Source of the DNA: a virus
Virus record (IMG/VR): IMGVR_UViG_3300029319_000595
Location: 1 to 21,566 of that record
Strand: one strand, 5' to 3'
DNA length: 21,566 nucleotides
Shown here: positions 1 through 7,256 of the stretch, piece after piece
Layout: the number at the start of each line of letters is the position of its first letter
Position numbering within the stretch: position 1 is the stretch's first letter
Program-made: the position numbers and the translations under genes
The notes under the pieces: generated by a model
Told to the model about the DNA's origin: nothing
The model's database searches: none
What the model saw: the letters and a program-made list of their open reading frames with translations, nothing else

Positions 1-1
1 C

Positions 2-100
2 TGCTCCAGCAAGAGTCAAGAGTATTCTCATAGTGAGATTCTGGCGATTCTTAATGCTGATGATGGAGTTTGGTGGAATCCAGAAGAGGATACGCCATAA
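2..100 (+). CDS. C-terminal fragment of an upstream virion protein, possibly lectin-like
   Basis: An open frame enters from the left edge and stops with TAA at 98-100, giving 32 residues. The piece SEILAILNADDGVWW resembles the end of LamG/concanavalin-like phage proteins, and the next gene ends in a comparable TEILNHYKTTK segment, so this is probably the end of a related adhesion protein. The stop overlaps the next ATG by one base (TAATG), the same junction used between the following genes, which supports the frame being real. The start and most of the protein lie outside the window, so the assignment rests on a short tail only. Confidence 0.55.
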   Translation, partial: CSSKSQEYSHSEILAILNADDGVWWNPEEDTP

Positions 101-894
101 TGGGATTAACACACTCTCCTTTAATTCCTACTGATGGGCTTTTATTCGGTGTAGATGCAGCTAATTCTCGCTGTTATCCCGGAACCGGTACGTCAATAGA
201 TGATTTGCTTCTTGTTGCAAGTCCTGTAAATCAACCCGTAAAACTTAGGCCAAACAGCACTAATACAGATAACAATCAACCTCACCGTCCAGTTGCTGGA
301 ACTTTACACAATGGGGTAGGGTTTACGAGCGAGAATGGTGGTGCATTTACATTTGATGGCACTGATGACTATATTGAGTTTATTTCAGAGACACTCAATC
401 CGGGCTTTCCTGCTAGTTTGTTGTGCTGGTTTAAAATTGATCAAAATACATCAGGACAAGGTGTGTTCTCATTGCGTTGGCACGGTAGTAGATATTATGG
501 ATTCTGGTTTAATGTCAATGGTTCAGCAAAATTGTCCATGAACATTGGCGATGGAGGAACTGCTGGAAGTAGTGCTAGAAGAACTGGTCAGCGGGCTGCC
601 GTTAACATGGATACCGGTAGATGGTATCACGGGGCTTTTGTTTGGAACGCTTTAGTTGAAGACATGGTAATGTACGTTGATGGTGAACTTCAAACTTTAA
701 CTTATAGCGGAACAGGAGATAAATTATTTTACGGGGATTCCAGTACCGACCCAAAAACATGGAAGCAAAGAGTAGGTGTGCTTAATGACAAGTATTTACA
801 AGGGTCTGTGGCACAGATTCTTTTTTACGGAAGAGCATTAACACAAACAGAAATTTTAAATCATTATAAAACTACAAAGAGAAGGTTTTCATAA
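100..894 (+). CDS. LamG/concanavalin A-like lectin-fold virion protein
   Basis: 264 residues, probably a tail-associated carbohydrate-binding or adhesion protein. The N-terminus (residues 12-31, GLLFGVDAANSRCYPGTGT) is the cap seen in many marine phage structural proteins that carry a LamG-like jelly roll. The jelly roll follows at about residues 70-250: FTFDGTDDYIEF (83-94), the strand MVMYVDGELQ (189-198) and the closing segment GRALTQTEILNHY (244-256). There is no signal peptide or membrane segment, as expected for a virion part. ATG at 100 is chosen because it overlaps the upstream stop as TAATG; an in-frame TTG at 70 would lie inside the previous gene. The gene ends in another TAATG overlap with the next lectin-like gene, suggesting coupled translation. 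The fold is fairly sure; the ligand is unknown. Confidence 0.75.
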   Translation: MGLTHSPLIPTDGLLFGVDAANSRCYPGTGTSIDDLLLVASPVNQPVKLRPNSTNTDNNQPHRPVAGTLHNGVGFTSENGGAFTFDGTDDYIEFISETLNPGFPASLLCWFKIDQNTSGQGVFSLRWHGSRYYGFWFNVNGSAKLSMNIGDGGTAGSSARRTGQRAAVNMDTGRWYHGAFVWNALVEDMVMYVDGELQTLTYSGTGDKLFYGDSSTDPKTWKQRVGVLNDKYLQGSVAQILFYGRALTQTEILNHYKTTKRRFS

Positions 895-2639
895 TGGGTT
901 GTTCATCTGGACCAAACTTTAATAAAGCATCTCTCGTATACTCTTTGGACGCAACAACTCCAGTAGGATACGACGCCTCCGCGAACACAGTTAGAGATCG
1001 TTGCGGCAGACGCAGAAGAAGAAGAAGACGTAAATCTACTGCTCATAATAGTATTACTCGCAACAGGAACAGAGGTCGCGGTGCGTTCTCCTTAAATGGC
1101 ACTAGCCAATACTTATCTATTCCTATAGATAGTGATGATGATATTTCAGCTTTCACTAAGTTCACTGTATGTGCTTGGATTTACCCAACCACTAGTGCAA
1201 ACTTTTGGATCGTAAGTAAAGGTATCAATGGCGATGATAATGACGACACAGAGTTTGGTGTTTATTTAAATTCTGACGGAAAAGCAGAAGTCCAGATATA
1301 TGATGAAAGTGAAGATAAGTTTACCAAGAGTACCTGTGCAAATGCACTTGCTGCTAATAAGTGGCACTTTGTATCTGCAACATTTGACGGTACAAATCTA
1401 CAGGTTGCTGCTAACATTATAGACAAAGGTGCAAGCCAAGTTAGTACAGTTGTTATTGAAAATACAGATACTCAATTGTATATTGGCAGAAGTCACGGGA
1501 CTGGTGCCACAGACTTTGCTGCTGGCTTTATTGGAATGGTAAAAATATACGACGATAAACTATCAGATAGTGACATATACAATATATACAGATCTAAAAT
1601 TAAAAAGTTTGGTGCAGACCTTGCTACCGCAGTCGCCGGAACTGGTACGGGCGAGGAAGATACTGATGGACTTGGGCCGTTTTTGCAGTATACAGAGGCG
1701 ACTTCTTCTAGTCGGATCGAACTTCAGCTAACTACTTCTACTAATCTAAATATTCAAGTTGATTGGGGCGATGGTAGTTCTATTACAACTATAACTAATC
1801 ACACGGATAGTAATAAAGAACATACTTACTCTAGTGCTGGCGACAAAACTATTAAAGTTTATGGAACGATTGGCAATAATGAGGTATTCGACGGAACCGA
1901 TGTAAAAGCCGTAGACTCAATCGGCACTTGGCTTAGTGGCGGAAGAACTAGTTTTCAAAACTTATTCAGATATAATGATGATATAAATAGTTCAGATATA
2001 GCAAACTGGGATGTTAGTAGTATTACTAATATGAAGCAAACATTTAGAAATTGTGATGCTTTTAATGTAGCTATTGGGTCTTGGGATGTCTCGTCTGTAA
2101 CTGATTTCAATAGTATGTTCCGTAATGCTGACTCCTTTAATCAAGATCTTGGATCTTGGAATGTTGGTGCTGGAACTGACTTTCAATCCATGTTTCGCGA
2201 TATGGCTGCTTTCCAAAACGGTGGCAACGACAATATAAATAACTGGACGTTTAAAAGTACGGGAAGTATAACTATGCGGTATATGTTCCGCAACAATAGT
2301 TTCAATAGAAATATTGGAAGTTGGAACACTAGACGGGTTACTACAATGCGAGATATGTTTCGTGATAATAGCTCTTTTGATCAAGACATTAGCTCTTGGG
2401 ATTTCAGGGGTATTTCAGACGATTCCAACATGAGAGATTTTCTCAAGAACGGAGGGTTGTCTACATCAAACTATGATGCGTTATTAATTAGATGGGCCAG
2501 CCAAGCCAACGAAATGGAAGATGATATGCGTATTGATATGGGTAACAGTCAATACACGGGTGGTAGTTCTGCTGCCAGTGCTAGGTCAACACTTATTAAC
2601 ACTTACGATTGGGAAATTGATGACGGAGGATCTGCATAA
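894..2639 (+). CDS. Multidomain adhesion protein: LamG-like, PKD-like and BspA (DUF285) repeats
   Basis: 581 residues. The N-terminal cap (LVYSLDATTPVGYD, 14-27) parallels that of the preceding gene but is followed by an unusual arginine run (R39-R46, then K47). A LamG-like domain covers about 65-235 (FSLNGTSQYLSI, then KWHFVSATFDGT at 156-167). Residues about 276-325 look like a PKD/Ig-type domain (VDWGDGSS at 289-296, then HTYSSAGDKTIKVYG). Residues about 355-520 hold repeats of the BspA/DUF285 type, with cores such as MFRNADSFNQDLGSWNV and MFRDNSSFDQDISSWDF; each unit is about 25 residues. Such repeats are known from bacterial surface proteins and some phage fibres. Its neighbours suggest a tail fibre or baseplate adhesin for host recognition. 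TAATG overlaps at both ends indicate an operon. The domain calls are fairly sure; the role is inferred. Confidence 0.75.
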   Translation: MGCSSGPNFNKASLVYSLDATTPVGYDASANTVRDRCGRRRRRRRRKSTAHNSITRNRNRGRGAFSLNGTSQYLSIPIDSDDDISAFTKFTVCAWIYPTTSANFWIVSKGINGDDNDDTEFGVYLNSDGKAEVQIYDESEDKFTKSTCANALAANKWHFVSATFDGTNLQVAANIIDKGASQVSTVVIENTDTQLYIGRSHGTGATDFAAGFIGMVKIYDDKLSDSDIYNIYRSKIKKFGADLATAVAGTGTGEEDTDGLGPFLQYTEATSSSRIELQLTTSTNLNIQVDWGDGSSITTITNHTDSNKEHTYSSAGDKTIKVYGTIGNNEVFDGTDVKAVDSIGTWLSGGRTSFQNLFRYNDDINSSDIANWDVSSITNMKQTFRNCDAFNVAIGSWDVSSVTDFNSMFRNADSFNQDLGSWNVGAGTDFQSMFRDMAAFQNGGNDNINNWTFKSTGSITMRYMFRNNSFNRNIGSWNTRRVTTMRDMFRDNSSFDQDISSWDFRGISDDSNMRDFLKNGGLSTSNYDALLIRWASQANEMEDDMRIDMGNSQYTGGSSAASARSTLINTYDWEIDDGGSA

Positions 2640-3277
2640 TGCAAGAATTAGTAGCAACAGAAAAAACATATTATTTTGTAGTAAAACCTAATAACAGAAA
2701 GCTGTCAGAGGGTGTTCTGCAACCCGGACAAGTACATGCTACAAAAAGTGAAAATATGGTTTTTCACGGCCCCAGAAGATTAGATGTGTTAGCAGAAATA
2801 GAATCTATAATCGGTCCTCAAGTAGCATTTAATGATTTGCTTACCAAAGATAAAGTAAGCGGTGGATACACTTGGGGTAGAGATGAACAAGAAGATGATA
2901 CTTTTCTTGTATTTGCTAGACCCTCTGTGGCAGAACCATTGTCTAGGGCATTGTATGAAGTAGTAAACCCCGGACAGACCGGCATGTACGCAAGAGTATA
3001 TCATCACCCAGACCCAACTCAATATTGTATTATGGAATTTAGACAAGAAGATATTGTTCCAATCGCTTTGGGTGCAGACCCAACGCCAATTGAAGACGCA
3101 CTTGCAATTACCGTAACCGATGGTGTATTGACGCAACAAGAGGTAGACAATATTGTTAATGCGGTGACAAGTTATGCTGGTCAAGAAGTCAACTTAGTAG
3201 ACTTTATTCCTCCCTCGTGGGAAGATCAGCGAGTAGATTTAGAGACAGCAACTCTTTTAGGATATAACGTGGAGTAA
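2639..3277 (+). CDS. Unrecognised phage protein, probably virion-associated
   Basis: 212 residues, no family recognised. It is an acidic, soluble-looking protein with no membrane segment or signal peptide. It opens with a beta-rich part (KTYYFVVKPNNRKLSEGVLQPGQV), has a central region around YARVYHHPDPTQYCIMEF, and ends with a segment ITVTDGVLTQQEVDNIVNAV that could be a short helical hairpin. It starts on a TAATG overlap with the adhesion protein upstream and is followed after 3 bases by a fibre protein, so it is probably expressed with them and may be a fibre attachment or assembly factor. That role is inferred from position alone. Confidence 0.6.
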   Translation: MQELVATEKTYYFVVKPNNRKLSEGVLQPGQVHATKSENMVFHGPRRLDVLAEIESIIGPQVAFNDLLTKDKVSGGYTWGRDEQEDDTFLVFARPSVAEPLSRALYEVVNPGQTGMYARVYHHPDPTQYCIMEFRQEDIVPIALGADPTPIEDALAITVTDGVLTQQEVDNIVNAVTSYAGQEVNLVDFIPPSWEDQRVDLETATLLGYNVE

Positions 3278-3280
3278 AAA

Positions 3281-3898
3281 ATGGTACAAGATATTAAAAT
3301 AACACCAGCAACCAACGACCCTCAAATATTATTTCGTGGTAGCGGAACAACTGATACTAGTCTAGAACTTAATGTCATGTCTAGTTATCAGAGTGGAACT
3401 GGCTCTGGTACGGCACTCTTATTCGAGGGTCAAGAGGGACTTTTATTTAGCGTTACCGACAATCTTTCTAGCGGTACACTATTTAGTGTGGCTGATATCA
3501 CGGGACTGCCTACACTAGAAGTCGATGCTAGTGGAGATGTTAAGTTGGCAGAATATGGCAATAGCGTTTCGGTTTATACTGGTTTTAAGACACCGCTCGA
3601 AGACAATACAGATGGGGCAACCGTTACCTTTGACCTAAACGCTGCCAATACGCACACGGTGACATTAGGTGGTAACAGAACTCTAGCTCTTTCAAATGCA
3701 GATGCAGGACAGAAGTTTATTATAAGGCTAGTGCAAGATGGTACAGGTAGCCGAACTGTAACTTGGTTCAGTACGATCAAGTGGGCGGGCGGCGTTACCC
3801 CCACGCTAACCACCACGGCAAATAAGACAGATGTATTTGGATTTATCTGTACTTCTGCCGGAAATTATGATGGTTTTGTTGTGGGGTATAATGTATAA
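3281..3898 (+). CDS. Short tail fibre protein with conserved phage C-terminal domain
   Basis: 205 residues. The first half (about 40-95; LLFEGQEGLLFSVTD, LFSVADITGLPTLEVDASG) matches a beta-solenoid-like segment frequent in marine phage fibres. The second half (about 105-205) looks like a fibre C-terminal domain that recurs in many phages: TVTFDLNAANTHTVTLGGNR, then GQKFIIRLVQDGTGSRTVTW, then WAGGVTPTLTTTANKTDVF. It is likely a receptor-contacting or fibre-tip protein. A GGAG lies about 7 bases before the ATG. The gene ends in a TAATG overlap with the next small gene. The domain match is from memory of the family pattern; the exact position in the virion is unknown. Confidence 0.7.
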   Translation: MVQDIKITPATNDPQILFRGSGTTDTSLELNVMSSYQSGTGSGTALLFEGQEGLLFSVTDNLSSGTLFSVADITGLPTLEVDASGDVKLAEYGNSVSVYTGFKTPLEDNTDGATVTFDLNAANTHTVTLGGNRTLALSNADAGQKFIIRLVQDGTGSRTVTWFSTIKWAGGVTPTLTTTANKTDVFGFICTSAGNYDGFVVGYNV

Positions 3899-4296
3899 TG
3901 TCGAATTCCTTTCAGCCTTACAATACAATCATATCTTCTGCCACCGTTGAATCTGTGACTGGTTCTGGACCTAGTTACACAGTAACGTACTCTACAAACG
4001 TTAGCGACGACACAAAAATAGGAGACAAGGTAATTGTAGAAAAACGCGAGGCTGGCGCTGGAACTGGAAGCACCATACTATCTACCTACACTTACATTGT
4101 CACTGCCGTTGGAAGCCCATTAATGACCATTCCTCCAACCTACGATTTAACCATAAAGTATGAGTACGACACAGCCGGTCTGGGCGATGACTCTCCAGCA
4201 GATTTGTACTCCGGGGGCGGATCTTCTGGTAGCCCTGAGAAGGCACCGCACCTAATTGGAAGACTAACTGCCCCCTTTATTTTATTTGTGGATTGA
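3898..4296 (+). CDS. Small unrecognised phage protein
   Basis: 132 residues, family not recognised. It is rich in Ser, Thr, Gly and Val, with alternating beta-type sequence (SATVESVTGSGPSYTVTYST, then GDKVIVEKREAG), and ends with a Gly/Ser-rich linker (SGGGSSGS) followed by a short hydrophobic tail LTAPFILFVD. The composition suits a small beta-sandwich virion protein or fibre accessory. It starts on the stop of the fibre gene (TAATG) and is the last member of this adhesion block; the following enzyme gene begins 2 bases after its stop, so all are probably co-transcribed. Confidence 0.6.
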   Translation: MSNSFQPYNTIISSATVESVTGSGPSYTVTYSTNVSDDTKIGDKVIVEKREAGAGTGSTILSTYTYIVTAVGSPLMTIPPTYDLTIKYEYDTAGLGDDSPADLYSGGGSSGSPEKAPHLIGRLTAPFILFVD

Positions 4297-4298
4297 TT

Positions 4299-5315
4299 AT
4301 GGAAAAATGCATTTGCGAAAAGCATGGATATTGTAAATATTACAAACAAGAGATGACAGCAAGTCCTCCGAATTGGCAGTGGTGTCAGAACGCTACTGCT
4401 GAAGAAAGAGAAAAGTACAAAACGGACTGTGATAAAAAACATGAGCGTAGACAATCCTATCTTGCTGGGGAATATATTACTAATGCAAAAATGATAGAAG
4501 ACTGTAAAAATTTATTGTTGCCACAAGTACATAATCTTAAACTAAGAGGTGTGCTTGGCGTACCTCGTTCGGGTATGCTACCAGCAAGTATGATTGCTAT
4601 GTGGCTAAATCTACCGCTCTACTATCTAGACGAAAATAATAATGCTAAGATTTTGTCTGGTGCTACCGGCTTTGGTGGAATTAGGATGAAAGACTTTGAC
4701 GATAGAGAGGGTAGAATCTTGGTCGTGGATGATACGATGTATGCTGGTACAGCAATGAAGAACATGAAATCTAGACTACTAGAAGATGTTTATTTTGCTA
4801 CAGTTTATTTTAAACCAGACTGTGAGCAAAAACCAGATTTTTTTGCTAGAGAGCTATCTCCACCGCATTTATTAGAATGGAATCTTTTTAATTGTGCCTA
4901 TATAGAGCAAGCGTTGCTGGACTTTGATGGTATATTCTCTCCAAATGTTCCTGTAGACGTGTGTGAAGATGAACCAAGATACATTGACTTTATTAAGAAT
5001 GTAAAACCATTTCCGCATAGAATACCTAAAACACACTGTGCGGGAATCGTAACGGGAAGATTGGAGAAATATAGAGATATAACAGAAGAATGGTTAGATA
5101 GATACAATGTAAAATATGGTTTTTTAAAAATGTTTCCGACCGAGATGGAAGAAGAAAGAAACAAGAATCACGTAGAAGAAGTTTCTACATTTAAAGCTAA
5201 GATATTCTCTGAGTCTGACGCTCATTTTTTCATAGAAAGCGAAATACCAGAGGCTATTAGGATTAGACAAAAAAGTGGAAAACTCGTTATTTGCCCGGAG
5301 GAGAATTATGGATAA
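4299..5315 (+). CDS. Phosphoribosyltransferase-HAD hydrolase fusion with Cys-rich N-terminus
   Basis: 338 residues in three parts. Residues 4-29 hold a cysteine cluster (C4, C6, C12, C29) that could bind zinc. Residues about 65-175 fit a type I phosphoribosyltransferase: GVLGVPRSGMLPASMIA (84-100), then the PRPP-binding loop ILVVDDTMYAGTAM (140-153) with its two adjacent acidic residues. Residues about 200-335 look like a HAD phosphohydrolase: DFDG at 208-211 (motif I, both aspartates present), TGR at 252-254 (motif II) and a Lys/acidic region at about 299-306. Such a fusion could transfer or release a base on a ribose phosphate and dephosphorylate the product, but the substrate is not visible. 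ATG at 4299 is preferred over an in-frame TTG at 4293 that overlaps the previous gene. The end overlaps the methyltransferase gene by 8 bases. Confidence 0.75.
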   Translation: MEKCICEKHGYCKYYKQEMTASPPNWQWCQNATAEEREKYKTDCDKKHERRQSYLAGEYITNAKMIEDCKNLLLPQVHNLKLRGVLGVPRSGMLPASMIAMWLNLPLYYLDENNNAKILSGATGFGGIRMKDFDDREGRILVVDDTMYAGTAMKNMKSRLLEDVYFATVYFKPDCEQKPDFFARELSPPHLLEWNLFNCAYIEQALLDFDGIFSPNVPVDVCEDEPRYIDFIKNVKPFPHRIPKTHCAGIVTGRLEKYRDITEEWLDRYNVKYGFLKMFPTEMEEERNKNHVEEVSTFKAKIFSESDAHFFIESEIPEAIRIRQKSGKLVICPEENYG

Positions 5316-5868
5316 AATAAAAGAATACGAAACAGTCCATCAAATGTATTTAGATGTACCGAAGGGTGGTGTTGGAGTAGAAATCGGTGTTTGCAAGGGG
5401 TGGAACGCCATCCAATTGTTTCACATTACTAAACCTACTAAATTGCACCTTTGCGACATTTGGAGAGAGAGACACCCCAATGCTTGCTTAATAGAAACCC
5501 CCCATTTATGGGAAGATGACCACAGGGAGCTAGTAGGTAAACTTTTTCAGAGAGAAATAGATTCTGGCGTAGTAGAATTACACAGGGAATACGGTGGTAA
5601 TTTCCTTTTTGGTTTAGAAAATGATTATTTAGACTGGGCTTACATAGACGCTTGTCATGACTATAAATCTGTTTCGATAGAGATTGAGAACGCATTATGG
5701 AAAGTCAAAAAGGGCGGACTAATAATGGGTCATGATTACGTCACAAATGCTCAGGTCTGGAAAGCTGGTGTCATAAGGGCTGTCAATGAGAATATTCAGG
5801 CTGGCAAAATGAAGATGATCGGGATAAGTTTAGAGAGTTACCCTAGCTTTATGTGTGAAGTATTATGA
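5308..5868 (+). CDS. Class I SAM-dependent methyltransferase (Methyltransf_24-like)
   Basis: 186 residues, a compact Rossmann-fold methyltransferase. Motif I is VGVEIGVCKGWNA (22-34), followed by the acidic residue after strand 2 at D50 (LHLCDIW). The strand-4 region is DWAYIDACHDYKSV (109-122) and the later segment is KKGGLIMGHDY (134-144); this ID.cHdY...GG.i.gHDY pattern is typical of the family that methylates small molecules or sugars, including macrocin-type O-methyltransferases. The ATG at 5308 follows a strong Shine-Dalgarno (CGGAGGAG, 5296-5303), better than an upstream in-frame start at 5275 inside the previous gene. The stop overlaps the sulfotransferase ATG as ATGA. DNA methylation is unlikely, since no target-recognition domain or DPPY-type motif is present. 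The substrate is unknown; a sugar or nucleotide derivative is an inference from its neighbours. Confidence 0.8.
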   Translation: MDKIKEYETVHQMYLDVPKGGVGVEIGVCKGWNAIQLFHITKPTKLHLCDIWRERHPNACLIETPHLWEDDHRELVGKLFQREIDSGVVELHREYGGNFLFGLENDYLDWAYIDACHDYKSVSIEIENALWKVKKGGLIMGHDYVTNAQVWKAGVIRAVNENIQAGKMKMIGISLESYPSFMCEVL

Positions 5869-6386
5869 TATATCTACCTGAACGAGCAGTATTTATACAT
5901 ATTCCAAGAACTGGAGGAAATTCTATAAAGAACGCTATTGCATCCACCTGCATTGGAAAAGACATACCAACCGTTGTAAGTACGATGCCCATATACATAA
6001 AAGAGTTTGACAGATGCCAAAGTCACCAAACGGCCTCGATACTAAAGGGGTATATTAGAGAGTGGAATGACATCTATAGATTTGCTGTCCACAGACCAAT
6101 TCAAGAAAGGTTTGAAAGCATGGACAGGTTTATTAAAAAGATAAAAGCGAGACCTAACCACCGGATTCCTGAGCAGCTTAAAGATTTTATGGAAATAGAG
6201 GATCATCTAACTTACTTTAAAGAGGAGTGGTCTGACCACACAACCCAATTTTTCACACAAGGTCTTTATGGTGAAGATTTGGGCGTAGAAGTGTATAATT
6301 ATGAAGACCTACCAAAAAGATGGCATGAAATATGTGATAAATGCCAGATACCTAGATGTGACTTACCCCATTTAAACAAATCATAA
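5865..6386 (+). CDS. Small sulfotransferase family protein
   Basis: 173 residues. The N-terminal segment VFIHIPRTGGNSI (9-21) is the 5'-phosphosulfate-binding loop of PAPS-dependent sulfotransferases (usual form FIHIPKTGGTS; here Arg15 replaces the common Lys). YRFAVHRPIQERFESMDRF (71-89) fits the 3'-phosphate-binding segment (usually VRNPxxRxxSxY), with R77 and S85 in the expected places. The C-terminal LPHLNKS (167-173) and the QFF at 128-130 also fit the Sulfotransfer_2 group that sulfates carbohydrates. The protein is at the short end for the family but keeps both cofactor sites. It has no transmembrane anchor, unlike Golgi relatives. It starts by ATGA overlap with the methyltransferase gene. 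The arginine may weaken or alter catalysis; the substrate is unknown. Confidence 0.8.
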   Translation: MIYLPERAVFIHIPRTGGNSIKNAIASTCIGKDIPTVVSTMPIYIKEFDRCQSHQTASILKGYIREWNDIYRFAVHRPIQERFESMDRFIKKIKARPNHRIPEQLKDFMEIEDHLTYFKEEWSDHTTQFFTQGLYGEDLGVEVYNYEDLPKRWHEICDKCQIPRCDLPHLNKS

Positions 6387-6398
6387 GGAGAATTAAAG

Positions 6399-6701
6399 AT
6401 GGCACAATTTGCAGTTGAAATTGCTGATGCAGACGTTGATAGAGTTTTAGACTCTATAGCAGGAAATTATAAAAGACCAGAACAGGTTGAAAATCCAGAT
6501 TTTAATGATTCTGAACCAGAAAGTGAGACAAATGTTAGACTAATTGACAACCCAGAATCTAAGGCGGTATTCGCAAATAAAATTGTTCGTCAATTTTTGT
6601 CAGAAAATGTTAAAGCATATGAGGTTAAATTGGCAAAAGAGGCTGCTGCTCAAGCTGCTGAAGCTAATTCTGGAGTAACCATTACTGATCCACAGGTTTA
6701 A
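6399..6701 (+). CDS. Small conserved-looking phage protein of unknown function
   Basis: 100 residues, acidic, with an Ala/Lys-rich helical second half. It begins MAQFAVEIADADVDRVLDSI, continues with NPESKAVFANKIVRQFLSENVKAYEVKLAKEAAAQ (in two stretches, about 51-85), and ends SGVTITDPQV. Proteins of this shape occur beside tail fibre genes in aquatic phages, but I cannot assign a function. The long helix could be a coiled coil in a fibre or chaperone role. A strong AAGGAG (6385-6390) precedes the ATG at a spacing of 8 and overlaps the stop of the sulfotransferase gene. The next small gene starts 2 bases after its stop. Confidence 0.7.
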   Translation: MAQFAVEIADADVDRVLDSIAGNYKRPEQVENPDFNDSEPESETNVRLIDNPESKAVFANKIVRQFLSENVKAYEVKLAKEAAAQAAEANSGVTITDPQV

Positions 6702-6703
6702 CA

Positions 6704-6895
6704 ATGATATATGGCTCTTCCGCTTGGTCTGAAACATCTATATCAAGCGTAAAAATACAGGAAACAAGTGGTGAAGAATTGGGGTATATCCTCATAATCG
6801 ACACAAATTTCCCTGCCGCACTATTTGTTTCTCAAAACGATGATTTTAGTTTATCTTTTGTTAGAGAGTTAGAGTTTGAGCTTGATGCAGATTAA
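6704..6895 (+). CDS. Small hypothetical protein
   Basis: 63 residues, strongly acidic at the C-terminus (ELEFELDAD), no family recognised. Its beta-type sequence (VKIQETSGEELGYILIIDTN) and size suit a small virion or assembly accessory. It starts 2 bases after the previous stop with only a weak Shine-Dalgarno (ACAGG inside the previous gene), so translation is probably coupled. Its place in a tight run of same-strand genes is the main support; on sequence alone it would be uncertain. Confidence 0.55.
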   Translation: MIYGSSAWSETSISSVKIQETSGEELGYILIIDTNFPAALFVSQNDDFSLSFVRELEFELDAD

Positions 6896-6939
6896 GGTGT
6901 TAATTTTTTCAATAACAACTAGGCTTGGAGCTTATTATA

Positions 6940-7245
6940 ATGGCTAGTCAAATACATGAAAGTGACATTGGAACCAAACTGGTGATAACCGTAAAAGATA
7001 ACGGTTCAGTTGTAGATATTTCTTCAGCGTCATCTCTGACTATTTTCATAAAAAAACCAAATGGTACAATTTTGACCAGAACTGGGACTTTAGAAACAGA
7101 TGGCACAGACGGTAAAATGTATTACATTGTTGTTGCTGGCGACTTAGATGCCGCCGGGGTTTATAAAATTCAAGGTCGTGTAGTTTTAACTTCAGGCACT
7201 TTTTCTACAAGTACCGCCAATTTTAAAGTCCATTGTAACTTATAG
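6940..7245 (+). CDS. BppU-like N-terminal (Ig-like) baseplate or fibre protein
   Basis: 101 residues. The sequence follows the pattern of the N-terminal domain of phage upper baseplate proteins (BppU/DUF2479): ESDIGTKLVITVKDNGSVVD (7-26) then the strand SLTIFIKKPNGTILTRTGTL (32-51), TDGTDGKMYYIVVAGDLDAAG (two strands, 53-73) and YKIQGRVVLTSGTFSTSTANF (75-95). In those proteins this domain anchors receptor-binding parts to the tail; here it is present alone, without the C-terminal extension. ATG at 6940 follows TTGGAG (6925-6930); an in-frame TTG at 6925 is part of that ribosome site. A 44-base gap before it holds a short T run but no clear terminator. Confidence 0.7.
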   Translation: MASQIHESDIGTKLVITVKDNGSVVDISSASSLTIFIKKPNGTILTRTGTLETDGTDGKMYYIVVAGDLDAAGVYKIQGRVVLTSGTFSTSTANFKVHCNL

Positions 7246-7256
7246 GGGGTTAAATT

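Noticed and set aside
1992-2384. Minus-strand open frame of 130 codons over the BspA-like repeats
   Set aside because: It is an antisense shadow of the repeated plus-strand codons, with periodic sequence and no independent ribosome site.
5308-5868. DNA methyltransferase of a restriction system
   Set aside because: It lacks DNA-methylase catalytic motifs and a target-recognition domain; the motifs fit a small-molecule methyltransferase.
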